A stretch of DNA of 8,665 nt, from contig JAZUOO010000059.1 of assembly GCA_045604705.1 (NCBI GenBank), positions 1 to 8,665 on the forward strand, in the 5' to 3' direction. The translations under genes and the position numbers were made by a program. Position 1 is the stretch's first letter, and each line of letters starts with the position of its first letter. The DNA is from SIG622 sp045604705 (GTDB lineage: Bacteria > Bacillota > Clostridia > Oscillospirales > CAG-382). The notes beneath the pieces are model-generated. The model was not told the DNA's origin, ran no database searches, and saw nothing but the letters and a program-made list of their open reading frames with translations. Shown here piece after piece: positions 1 to 6,290 of the stretch.

Positions 1-1456
1 TTGTAAGAAGTTCTTTTGCATTAGCTGTGCCGGAGCAAACAGCTACGTTGATTTCAAGGTCACCGAGCTTGTATGTAGCTCTCTTGATACCTTCTGTGCC
101 ACGAACTTCTTCGAATTCAACCTTTTCAAGAGTTGTTCCGAGAATAGTTTCAGCTGCAGTTCTGAGAGCAGCCTCCATAACACCGCCGGTAGCACCGAAA
201 ATAGCACCCGCGCCGGAACCAATAGCAAAGGGAGAATCGAACTTTTCATCAGGAAGAGTTTTGAAGTTAATACCAGCTCTGTCAATAAGTCTTGCAAGCT
301 CTCTTGTTGTAAGAGCAATATCCACATCGGGCATACCTGCCGCATTTTCACCGTCACGGGTAACTTCAAATTTCTTAGCCGTACAAGGGATGCAGGAAAC
401 AAATACAATATCCTTGGGGTCAAGATTGTTCTTTGCTGCAAAATATGTCTTATATACGGCACCGAACATCTGCTGAGGAGACTTGCAGGAGGAGAGGTTG
501 TCTACGAAATCAGGGAAGTAGTGTTCGCAGAACTTAACCCATCCGGGAGAGCAAGAAGTAATAAGGGGAAGTTTACCACCATTCTGAATTCTGCCGATAA
601 GTTCGTGAGCTTCTTCAATAATTGTAAGGTCAGCTGTGAAGTTCATATCATAAACGCCATCAAAACCGAGTCTCTTCATAGCAGCAACCATCTTGCCTTC
701 AACATCTGTGCCGGGTTCAAGACCGAATGCTTCACCAAGAGTAGCTCTTACGGAAGGAGCAGCACATATTGCTACGTGCTTTGTGGGATCATTAAGAGCT
801 GCCAGAACCTTATCTGTTTCATCTACTTCGTGCAGCGCACCTGTAGGACATACAACTGTACACTGTCCGCAAGCGATACAAGCGGATTCTGCGAGAGTTG
901 TTTCAAATGCACATCCAATATGTGTATCAAAGCCTCTGTCATTGGAACCGATTACGCCAACGCCCTGCTGATGCTTACAAACAGCAGTACATCTGCGGCA
1001 GTTAATACACTTGTTGTTCTCACGAACAAGCCAGGGAGTAGAAGTATCGGGAGCAAAATCATTTGCCATACCGCCGATTCTATCTTCTTCAACACCGTAT
1101 TCTTTACAAAGCTTCTGAAGCTCACAATTCTGGTTACGGATACATGAGAGACACTTCTTTTCATGATCGGATAGAATAAGTTCAAGGTTTGTTTTTCTAG
1201 CCTTGAGAACTTCTTCTGTATTTGTAAGAATTTCCATTCCATCGGAAATCGGCATAACGCAAGCAGCAACGAGCTTTCTGGGACCGCCAACCTTCATCGC
1301 ACAATCAACAAGACAAATACGGCAAGCACCGATTTCGTTGATTTCTTTCATAAAGCAGAGTGTGGGGATCTCAACGGATGCCGCTCTGCAGGCTTCGAGA
1401 ATGGTAATACCATCAGCAACGGTATATTCTCTGCCGTTAATTACAACATTTGCCAT
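1..1456 (-). CDS. hndD: [FeFe] hydrogenase catalytic subunit, HndD/HydA type (C-terminus beyond window)
   Basis: Cytoplasmic H2-forming/H2-oxidising subunit of an NAD(P)H-linked (probably bifurcating) hydrogenase. The reading frame is open from ATG 1456 to the window edge, giving 485 residues. About 90-100 residues should be missing, including the third H-cluster motif with its last two Cys ligands. Visible domains in order: plant-type [2Fe-2S] ferredoxin (C34, C45, C48, C66); His-Cys3 [4Fe-4S] (H98, C102, C105, C111); two [4Fe-4S] ferredoxin motifs (C150/153/156/160 and C193/196/199/203); then the H-cluster domain with TSCSPGW at 300-306 and IPCTAKKFE at 356-364. Both H-cluster motifs differ from the textbook TSCCPGW and MPCxxKxxE. 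It starts 18 nt after hndC with a GGAAGGTGG ribosome site (1466-1474), so it is the last visible gene of the operon. The cofactor (NADH or NADPH) cannot be told from this subunit. Confidence 0.95.
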   Translation of the reverse strand, partial: MANVVINGREYTVADGITILEACRAASVEIPTLCFMKEINEIGACRICLVDCAMKVGGPRKLVAACVMPISDGMEILTNTEEVLKARKTNLELILSDHEKKCLSCIRNQNCELQKLCKEYGVEEDRIGGMANDFAPDTSTPWLVRENNKCINCRRCTAVCKHQQGVGVIGSNDRGFDTHIGCAFETTLAESACIACGQCTVVCPTGALHEVDETDKVLAALNDPTKHVAICAAPSVRATLGEAFGLEPGTDVEGKMVAAMKRLGFDGVYDMNFTADLTIIEEAHELIGRIQNGGKLPLITSCSPGWVKFCEHYFPDFVDNLSSCKSPQQMFGAVYKTYFAAKNNLDPKDIVFVSCIPCTAKKFEVTRDGENAAGMPDVDIALTTRELARLIDRAGINFKTLPDEKFDSPFAIGSGAGAIFGATGGVMEAALRTAAETILGTTLEKVEFEEVRGTEGIKRATYKLGDLEINVAVCSGTANAKELLT

Positions 1457-1474
1457 TTTATATTTCCACCTTCC

Positions 1475-3265
1475 TTATTTCTTGATAATTGCACCGAACT
1501 TACACTTTTCGATACAAGCACCGCACTTCAGACACTTGTCCTTATCGATTACAAACGGCTGCTTAATTACGCCGCTGATTGCATCTGCGGGACAAACTCT
1601 GGAACAAGCGGAACATCCCTTACACTTTTCGGGAATAATCTCGAAGGAGAGGAGGGACTTGCATACACCTGCGGGGCATTTTTTGTCAACGATGTGCGCG
1701 ATATATTCATCTCTGAAGTATCTGAGTGTAGATATAACGGGGTTAGGAGCAGTCTGACCGAGACCGCAGAGAGAAGCCTTCTTAATGTGATAACAAAGCT
1801 CTTCGAGAGTATCGAGGTCTTCAAGTGTAGCCTTGCCTTCGATGATCTTATCGAGGTATTCGAGAAGTCTCTTTGTACCGATACGGCAGGGTGTACACTT
1901 ACCGCAGCTTTCATCAACTGTAAAGTCAAGGAAGAAGCGAGCAATGTCAACCATACATGTATCTTCGTCCATAACTATAAGACCGCCGGATCCCATCATA
2001 GAACCGATTTCGAGAAGGTTGTTGTAGTCGATGGGAGTATCGATAAGAGAAGCAGGGATACATCCACCGGAAGGACCACCTGTCTGAGCAGCCTTGAACT
2101 TCTTGCCGTTGGGAATGCCACCGCCGATTTCTTCGATGATTTCACGGAGTGTTGTTCCCATAGGAACTTCAACAAGACCTGTATTTGTAATCTTTCCGCC
2201 GAGAGCGAATACCTTGGTACCCTTGGACTTTTCGGTACCCATGGATGCGAACCATTCAGCACCATTGAGAATAATCTGAGCAATATTCGCATATGTTTCA
2301 ACGTTGTTGAGAATTGTAGGCTTACCAAAGAGACCCTTAACAGCAGGGAAGGGAGGACGAGGACGAGGCTCACCTCTGTTACCTTCGATAGATGTCATAA
2401 GAGCAGTTTCTTCGCCGCAAACAAATGCACCGGCACCGAATCTTATTGTAATATCGAAGTTGAAGCCTGTTCCGAGAATGTCATTGCCGAGAAGACCATA
2501 TTCACGAGCCTGGTCGATAGCAATCTGAAGTCTTTCGATAGCGATAGGATATTCCGCACGAACATAAACATAACCTTCATCCGCACCGATTGCATAACCT
2601 GCAATTGCCATAGCTTCGATAAGTGCATGGGGATCACCTTCAAGGATGGATCTGTCCATGAATGCTCCGGGGTCACCTTCATCAGCATTACAAGCTACAT
2701 ACTTCTTGCCCTTAGGCTGAGCTGCAGCAAATGCCCACTTTGTACCTGTAGGGAAGCCACCGCCACCTCTGCCGCGAAGTCCGGAATCTGTGATAACCTT
2801 AACAACATCTTCGGGAGTCATCTCAGTAAGAACCTTACCGAGAGCCTGATAGCCGTCCATAGCAATATATTCATCAATAACTTCGGGGTTGATAACACCG
2901 CAGTTGCGAAGAGCAACTCTGTGCTGCTTTTTGTAGAAGTTAGTTTCATTAAGAGATGAATATGTATTTTCATCAACCTTGGTTTCCTGGTAAACGAGTC
3001 TGTCAACTATTCTACCTTTTAGAAGGTGTTCTTCAACGATTTCGGGAACATCTTCGGGAGTGACCATGCTGTAAAATGTTCCTTCGGGATAAATAATCAT
3101 AATCGGACCGAGAGCACAAAGACCGAAACAACCGGTTGTAACGATCTTTACTTCATTTTCAAGACCCTTTGCAGCGAGTTCTTTCTCCATGCAAGCCTTG
3201 ATTTCCGGGCTCTTGGAGGAAGTACAACCTGTACCGCCGCATATTAATACGTGTGAACGAAACAT
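1475..3265 (-). CDS. hndC: NuoF-like NAD(P)H/FMN subunit of the hydrogenase (HndC/HydB)
   Basis: Diaphorase subunit: it binds NAD(P)H and FMN and passes electrons to or from the Fe-S chain of HndD. In HydABC-type complexes this flavin is the proposed bifurcation site. The 596 residues hold, in order: an N-terminal thioredoxin-like [2Fe-2S] domain (C9, C14, C46, C50); the NuoF core with glycine-rich FMN/NADH loop GLRGRGGGGFPTGTKW (162-177) and the acidic NADEGDPGAF stretch (193-202); a [4Fe-4S] site SCGKCTPCRIG (C454, C457, C460) with C500; and a C-terminal two-cluster ferredoxin domain (C548/551/554/558 and C578/581/584/588). The N- and C-terminal additions separate it from plain complex I NuoF and are typical of HydB/HndC. 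ATG 3265 is preceded by AGGAGG (3277-3282). It lies 21 nt after hndB and 18 nt before hndD. Confidence 0.96.
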   Translation of the reverse strand: MFRSHVLICGGTGCTSSKSPEIKACMEKELAAKGLENEVKIVTTGCFGLCALGPIMIIYPEGTFYSMVTPEDVPEIVEEHLLKGRIVDRLVYQETKVDENTYSSLNETNFYKKQHRVALRNCGVINPEVIDEYIAMDGYQALGKVLTEMTPEDVVKVITDSGLRGRGGGGFPTGTKWAFAAAQPKGKKYVACNADEGDPGAFMDRSILEGDPHALIEAMAIAGYAIGADEGYVYVRAEYPIAIERLQIAIDQAREYGLLGNDILGTGFNFDITIRFGAGAFVCGEETALMTSIEGNRGEPRPRPPFPAVKGLFGKPTILNNVETYANIAQIILNGAEWFASMGTEKSKGTKVFALGGKITNTGLVEVPMGTTLREIIEEIGGGIPNGKKFKAAQTGGPSGGCIPASLIDTPIDYNNLLEIGSMMGSGGLIVMDEDTCMVDIARFFLDFTVDESCGKCTPCRIGTKRLLEYLDKIIEGKATLEDLDTLEELCYHIKKASLCGLGQTAPNPVISTLRYFRDEYIAHIVDKKCPAGVCKSLLSFEIIPEKCKGCSACSRVCPADAISGVIKQPFVIDKDKCLKCGACIEKCKFGAIIKK

Positions 3266-3286
3266 AATTTATTTTTCCTCCTTGAT

Positions 3287-3655
3287 TTACTTTGCCGCAC
3301 CGATAGTATACTCGGTAACAACATTTCCGCCAATGATATGCTTTTCAATAACTTCGGCAGCTTTTTCGGCAGTCATCTTTACATAAGTAACTTTGTCCTT
3401 GCCGTTTTCATATACTTCTACTACGGGTTCATACTGGCAAATACCGATACAACCCGTCTGAGTAACCGTAATGTTTTGAATTTTCTTTTCTGCAACCTTA
3501 TCAACAAAAGCTGAAAGAACAGGTCTTGCACCTGCAGCGATTCCGCAAGTAGCCATACCGACAACTATACGCTTGTCGCCCTCTGTGTTTTCGCGAAGGT
3601 TAACGGTGTTCTGCATTTTGTCTCTGAGTGCTTTAAGTTCTGCTAAACTTTTCAC
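3287..3655 (-). CDS. hndB: Thioredoxin-like ferredoxin subunit HndB, GTG start
   Basis: Small accessory electron-transfer subunit (122 aa) of the hydrogenase. It matches the HndB pattern: a short helical N-terminus, then a thioredoxin-like [2Fe-2S] fold with GMATCGIAAGA (C37), TQTGCIGICQYEP (C69, C73) and the ending VVTEYTIG. Only three Cys are in cluster position: the residue five after C37, where NuoE-like domains have Cys, is G42. From memory HndB proteins share this, so I do not call it a defect, but it leaves open whether a normal [2Fe-2S] cluster is bound. The start codon is GTG at 3653-3655, chosen because GGAGG (3664-3668) sits 8 nt upstream. It lies between the GHKL gene (80-nt gap) and hndC (21-nt gap). 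Confidence 0.9.
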   Translation of the reverse strand: MKSLAELKALRDKMQNTVNLRENTEGDKRIVVGMATCGIAAGARPVLSAFVDKVAEKKIQNITVTQTGCIGICQYEPVVEVYENGKDKVTYVKMTAEKAAEVIEKHIIGGNVVTEYTIGAAK

Positions 3656-3663
3656 TTTAATTA

Positions 3664-3668
3664 CCTCC
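3664..3668 (-). promoter_or_regulatory. Ribosome binding site that fixes the GTG start of hndB
   Basis: GGAGG on the minus strand, 8 nt upstream of GTG 3653-3655. No in-frame ATG near this position has a comparable site, so the GTG is taken as the start. Confidence 0.8.
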
Positions 3669-3683
3669 GATAATATGTTTTAC

Positions 3684-3710
3684 ATGATCAATAATTTATT
3701 CTCAGATCAT
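3684..3710. repeat. Small AT-rich inverted repeat in the 80-nt gap between the GHKL gene and hndB
   Basis: ATGATC (3684-3689) and GATCAT (3705-3710) are perfect 6-nt arms separated by 15 nt. In the operon transcript this could make a weak hairpin upstream of the hndB ribosome site. No T-run follows, so it does not look like a terminator. It may be chance in AT-rich DNA. Nothing else recognisable lies in this gap. Confidence 0.3.
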
Positions 3711-3735
3711 TTGTATAATTTACAGGGATGTGAAT

Positions 3736-4296
3736 TTACTTAATTTCATTGTATACATCCTCGAGATAACCTTTAATCCATTCAAGAACTTCAAAATCTG
3801 CAAGAGAAATATCATCACCGAGAACCTCACGCATTTTTTTTGTATCAAGCAAAACTTCACCTTTTTGCGTAAAATGCCTGAAAACATAATCAACATCCGG
3901 ATGACCTTGTATTATTACTATCAGAGTTGAAATAACATCTCCGAGTGGAGTAAAGTCAATACTGTCGGTTTTGAAAACAGCCTTTATCACCGTTCCGTGA
4001 TCATCAGGATACTCATTTTCAGTTTTTGAAGATATTTCAATAAAACCACCGGTCTGTTCCGCAGCAAGCTTCAGAAGCGGAATTCCCAAACCAACTTTTC
4101 TGGTTTTTCTGGAAGTGCAGAAAGGATCAATCACATTCCTAACCATTTCATCCGACATTCCGCAACCATCATCGGTGATAGTCAGAATCAATTCATTTAG
4201 GGCGGAAGCTTCGTCAATTTCGATAGAAACATTCTCAGCTCCGGCTTTAAGTGAATTCTGAGAAATATCCAATATGTTAAGCGAAAGTTCTTTCAT
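3736..4296 (-). CDS. Stand-alone GHKL (histidine-kinase-like) ATP-binding protein inside the hydrogenase operon
   Basis: 186 residues from the preferred start. The first two thirds are a GHKL/HATPase_c domain: N-box DISQNS near residue 10-15 (Asn in the Mg-binding position), G1 box DDGCGM near 42-47, an F-box-like DPFCTSRKTRK, and G2 box VGLGIPLLKLAAEQTGG near 68-84. No HisKA dimerisation or phospho-acceptor segment, sensor or receiver domain is present, so it is not a complete two-component kinase. The remaining C-terminal third (about 112-186) has no motif I recognise. ATG 4296 is preferred to the in-frame ATG at 4302 because GGGG lies 8 nt before the former and only about 2 nt before the latter. 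It sits 64 nt after hndA and 80 nt before hndB. A signalling or regulatory role tied to the hydrogenase is inferred; the substrate is unknown. Confidence 0.85.
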   Translation of the reverse strand: MKELSLNILDISQNSLKAGAENVSIEIDEASALNELILTITDDGCGMSDEMVRNVIDPFCTSRKTRKVGLGIPLLKLAAEQTGGFIEISSKTENEYPDDHGTVIKAVFKTDSIDFTPLGDVISTLIVIIQGHPDVDYVFRHFTQKGEVLLDTKKMREVLGDDISLADFEVLEWIKGYLEDVYNEIK

Positions 4297-4360
4297 GTAC
4301 ATTTCCCCAAATTAATTTTGAGCAGGTTAACCGAATACTGTGTTATTAGCGATTACTGTA

Positions 4361-4855
4361 TTATTCGTATTTTGCAATAATTCCGTCAATGTCTTCCTTA
4401 TTAAGCCTGCCGTAAACTTCGTCATTGACAGTAAGCACGGGAGCAAGACCACAAGCACCGATGCAGCGAGTAGCGGTTAGAGACCACTTTCCATCGGGAG
4501 TAGTATCGCCGTCCTTTATACCAAGACGGAGTGTAATTCTGTCAACGAGATCCTGTGAGCCCTTAACATAGCAAGCAGTACCGAGACATACAGCAATTGC
4601 GACTTCACCCTTTGGGTTTAGAGCAAACTGTGAATAGAAGGATACAATTCCGTAGATTTCTTCAAGAGATACACCGGTATTTTCAGCGATAATCTTCTGA
4701 ACTTCTATCGGAAGATAACCGTAGATATCCTGAGCTTCCTGGAGTATAGGCATCATGGAGCCTGCAACTCCCTTGTACTTTTCAATGACGTCAAGGAGCT
4801 TTTCTTCCTGCTCTTTTGTACCCTTGAAAGTGACTGTTGTCAGTCGTTTTTTCAT
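4361..4855 (-). CDS. hndA: NuoE-like [2Fe-2S] subunit of the hydrogenase (HndA/HydC)
   Basis: First gene of the hydrogenase operon; a 164-aa soluble electron-transfer subunit of the NuoE/24-kDa family that partners with the NuoF-like subunit. An N-terminal helical bundle (about 15-80, with the family-typical PILQEAQDIYGYLP and IYGIVSFYSQF) is followed by a thioredoxin-like fold with four [2Fe-2S] ligands, C90, C95, C131 and C135 (CLGTAC and CIGAC). Length is as expected for HydC/HndA. ATG 4855 has a strong GGGAGGTT ribosome site (4864-4871). The gene follows a consensus promoter with two Rex-like sites and a leader of roughly 110 nt. Confidence 0.95.
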   Translation of the reverse strand: MKKRLTTVTFKGTKEQEEKLLDVIEKYKGVAGSMMPILQEAQDIYGYLPIEVQKIIAENTGVSLEEIYGIVSFYSQFALNPKGEVAIAVCLGTACYVKGSQDLVDRITLRLGIKDGDTTPDGKWSLTATRCIGACGLAPVLTVNDEVYGRLNKEDIDGIIAKYE

Positions 4856-4872
4856 TTTTTGATAACCTCCCT

Positions 4873-4885
4873 GCGGTATTACCGC
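4873..4885. repeat. 13-nt inverted repeat GCGGTATTACCGC next to the hndA ribosome site
   Basis: GCGGTA-T-TACCGC is perfectly symmetrical around one base. In the transcript it could fold as GCGG/CCGC with a 5-nt loop, ending one nucleotide upstream of the hndA Shine-Dalgarno. It may protect or control translation of the leader, or be a DNA operator; the sequence cannot say which. Confidence 0.45.
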
Positions 4886-4920
4886 GAATTTTATATTGCC
4901 ATTCTGTATATATATTCACT

Positions 4921-4938
4921 TTGTTGTTTTTTTAACAA
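4921..4938. promoter_or_regulatory. Candidate Rex operator in the hnd leader
   Basis: The 18-mer TTGTTGTTTTTTTAACAA matches the Rex consensus TTGTTAANNNNTTAACAA at 12 of 14 fixed positions, with one perfect half-site. It lies about 30-45 nt downstream of the expected transcription start, where a bound repressor could block elongation. Rex is an NADH/NAD+-sensing repressor known to control fermentation and hydrogenase genes in Firmicutes. The T-rich context raises the chance-match rate. Confidence 0.6.
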
Positions 4939-4973
4939 TCTAAATATATATAAACACACAGCATAACGTATGT

Positions 4974-5002
4974 ATTATACATTATTTTTGTTTTTTTGTC
5001 AA
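4974..5002 (-). promoter_or_regulatory. Consensus sigma-A promoter of the hnd hydrogenase operon
   Basis: On the minus strand, TTGACA (4997-5002), a 17-nt spacer and TATAAT (4974-4979): a perfect match to both hexamers at ideal spacing. Transcription should start near 4967, giving a leader of about 110 nt before hndA. AT-rich DNA including the palindrome ATTTTTATAAAAAT (5017-5030) lies just upstream of the -35 and could act as an UP element. A promoter this strong implies the operon is held in check by a repressor; overlapping Rex-like sites fit that. Confidence 0.88.
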
Positions 5003-5005
5003 CAA
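4988..5005. promoter_or_regulatory. Second candidate Rex operator, overlapping the -35 of the hnd promoter
   Basis: TTGTTTTTTTGTCAACAA matches TTGTTAANNNNTTAACAA at 11 of 14 fixed positions. It covers the whole -35 hexamer and part of the spacer, so binding would exclude RNA polymerase. Its centre is 67 bp from that of the leader site. It is weaker than the leader site and partly made of a T-run and the -35 itself. Confidence 0.5.
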
Positions 5006-5091
5006 GAAAATCGGATATTTTTATAAAAATAAAGGAAAACGGCATTTTTAACAAAAACAACCACGAATTTTGCAAGATTCTGTTTAAGCTT

Positions 5092-5823
5092 TTAATTCTT
5101 TCTTCCGGAAATCATTTCAAAAATCCAATCTGAAACGGTATGAATATAATCATCTGGAATTTCAAAGTAATTTATATCGGTATTAATATCCGTCAAGCGA
5201 TGAGCATCGCTGCTTGAAATGAAAGTGTGATTTTCAATGATAGGGTACAGTGTCTGATACTCACTGATTTTTTCTTTATCATAGAATTCCGAGCATTTAA
5301 ATCCCGGTTCGGGTGGAATATCACCGAGAATAGCGATTATACCGTTCGAATCTCTGTCAATATGCGCAGGATAACATACTCCATTATATTCTTCTACAAG
5401 TACAGGCGCCTCTTCAAGAGTAATATCCGTAGCACTGATAAGAAGCTTATCAATAGTTTTTACTGTATTACCGTCTGTATCACAAACGTTTTGATCTCCG
5501 AATATTTCCGGTCTATTCTTTATTGGCATTATCCTCTCATATACAATATTCGAAAATGACAACGCTTCGTTCAAGCTTTTAAACAGGCAGACAATATGTA
5601 TATCCTCAGCTGTTGTTAATTCCATGCCTGCTATTGGAATTATACCGTAAAACTCACAAGCTTCAAAAAATGCCGGACAGTTCTCGCATGAGTTGTGGTC
5701 CGTCAATGCCATAACGGAAAGGTTGTTCAGTGCACCTATACCAGCAATATCAGCAGGAGTCATATCATTATCACCGCAAGGTGAGAGACAGGAATGGATA
5801 TGCAGATCATAATATAATTTCAT
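5092..5823 (-). CDS. PHP-domain metal-dependent phosphoesterase
   Basis: 243-residue PHP (polymerase and histidinol phosphatase) domain protein, probably a cytoplasmic metal-dependent phosphoesterase related to the 3',5'-nucleoside bisphosphate phosphatase/histidinol phosphatase branch; the substrate is not predictable here. All expected metal-ligand motifs are visible: DLHIHS (H8, H10), LTDHN (D42, H43), the E68 region GMELTT, DIHIVCLF (H76), PAHIDR (H154) and SSSDAH (D206, H208). The protein is essentially one domain. ATG 5823 lies 10 nt after the upstream DRTGG-like gene. Its modest AGGT ribosome site overlaps that gene's TAG stop, suggesting translational coupling. Placement beside hydrogenase-sensor genes suggests a nucleotide- or phosphate-linked signalling step, which is inference. 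Confidence 0.88.
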   Translation of the reverse strand: MKLYYDLHIHSCLSPCGDNDMTPADIAGIGALNNLSVMALTDHNSCENCPAFFEACEFYGIIPIAGMELTTAEDIHIVCLFKSLNEALSFSNIVYERIMPIKNRPEIFGDQNVCDTDGNTVKTIDKLLISATDITLEEAPVLVEEYNGVCYPAHIDRDSNGIIAILGDIPPEPGFKCSEFYDKEKISEYQTLYPIIENHTFISSSDAHRLTDINTDINYFEIPDDYIHTVSDWIFEMISGRKN

Positions 5824-5833
5824 AGCATTTTAC

Positions 5834-6160
5834 CTATATAAGCTCTGCAACCCTGCAACAAAGCTCATAGGATGTCAATTCACTGCTATATACGTTAATA
5901 TCCTGCATTTTAGCTTTTTCAAGTCCATCTTTATCAAGAACACTGTTTTCTGAAAGAACGACTATCGAAACATTGCACAGAGAAGCGACGGCTACAACAT
6001 TAACATTTGACATAATTGTGATCCAAATATTATCCGATTTGGCTCTACCCATGACCCAACTGAGCAGGTCACCGGCATATGCGCCATGAATTTCTCTTGA
6101 TGTATCTGCTTCATTTATAACTTTTAAAGATAACTTATCAACCAAATCTTTTACTATCAT
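5834..6160 (-). CDS. Small DRTGG-domain-like protein A
   Basis: 108-aa cytoplasmic protein with no signal peptide or membrane segment. After a short N-terminal region (MIVKDLVDKLSLKVINEAD) it shows the alternating strand/helix pattern of DRTGG-type domains: HGAYAGDLLSWVMGRAKSDNIWITIMSNVNVVAVA is the core, followed by hydrophobic strands at 64-70 and 88-92. It aligns end to end with the divergent 118-aa protein encoded at 6384. DRTGG domains occur beside CBS and kinase/phosphatase domains and have a suspected regulatory or ligand-binding role; no catalytic residue is evident. ATG 6160 has an AAAGGGGA site 7 nt upstream. It is first in a two-gene unit with the PHP gene, under its own promoter. 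Confidence 0.72.
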   Translation of the reverse strand: MIVKDLVDKLSLKVINEADTSREIHGAYAGDLLSWVMGRAKSDNIWITIMSNVNVVAVASLCNVSIVVLSENSVLDKDGLEKAKMQDINVYSSELTSYELCCRVAELI

Positions 6161-6186
6161 TTTTTAATCCCCTTTCGCACAAAGAT

Positions 6187-6215
6187 ATTATAACATATAT
6201 TACTTCAAAAATCAA
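6187..6215 (-). promoter_or_regulatory. Promoter of the DRTGG-PHP unit (extended -10)
   Basis: Minus strand: TTGATT (6210-6215), 17-nt spacer, TATAAT (6187-6192) with the extended -10 TG one base upstream (TGTTATAAT). It is about 25 nt from the ribosome site of the 5834-6160 gene. The 11-mer TATGTTATAAT also forms the -10 region of the divergent promoter. Confidence 0.8.
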
Positions 6216-6216
6216 G

Positions 6217-6225
6217 CATTTAAAC
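6217..6225. repeat. Direct repeat CATTTAAAC, copy 1
   Basis: Nine-base repeat, found again at 6291-6299 (74 bp apart, close to seven helical turns). It lies just outside the -35 of the leftward promoter. The TTTAAA core is palindromic, so both copies could be read as symmetrical sites. Possibly chance in AT-rich DNA. Confidence 0.35.
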
Positions 6226-6244
6226 AAAATTGAATGATATTCTT

Positions 6245-6278
6245 GATAGAAAATTGATATTTTGCACAATTTTTTATC
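6245..6278. promoter_or_regulatory. 34-bp interrupted inverted repeat between the divergent promoters (candidate operator)
   Basis: Left arm GATAGAAAATTG (6245-6256) and right arm CAATTTTTTATC (6267-6278) are complementary at 11 of 12 positions, with a 10-nt spacer. The repeat lies upstream of both -35 boxes (30 bp from the leftward, 39 bp from the rightward), so neither transcript carries it and it should act as DNA. That suggests a dimer or tetramer regulator site for coordinated control. The regulator is not encoded in the window. Confidence 0.6.
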
Positions 6279-6290
6279 TCGATTTCCGTT

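Noticed and set aside
1694..2959. Long plus-strand reading frame (421 codons) opposite hndC
   Set aside because: It is fully antisense to a clearly real, motif-rich NuoF-like gene. Its translation has no recognisable domain, and such frames are expected opposite strongly codon-biased genes.
4297..4302. ATG 4302 as start of the GHKL gene, adding two residues
   Set aside because: The GGGG ribosome site is only about 2 nt away from it, but 8 nt from the next in-frame ATG at 4296.
4906..4951. TATATATA tracts on both sides of the leader Rex-like site as a hairpin or extra promoter
   Set aside because: Simple AT alternation without a -35 at proper spacing; pairing would be weak.
5048..5054. Additional Rex half-site TTAACAA upstream of the hnd promoter
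   Set aside because: No matching second half at the required spacing.
5227..5559. Plus-strand 110-codon frame opposite the PHP gene
   Set aside because: Low-complexity hydrophobic translation with no ribosome site, inside a gene with intact catalytic motifs on the other strand.
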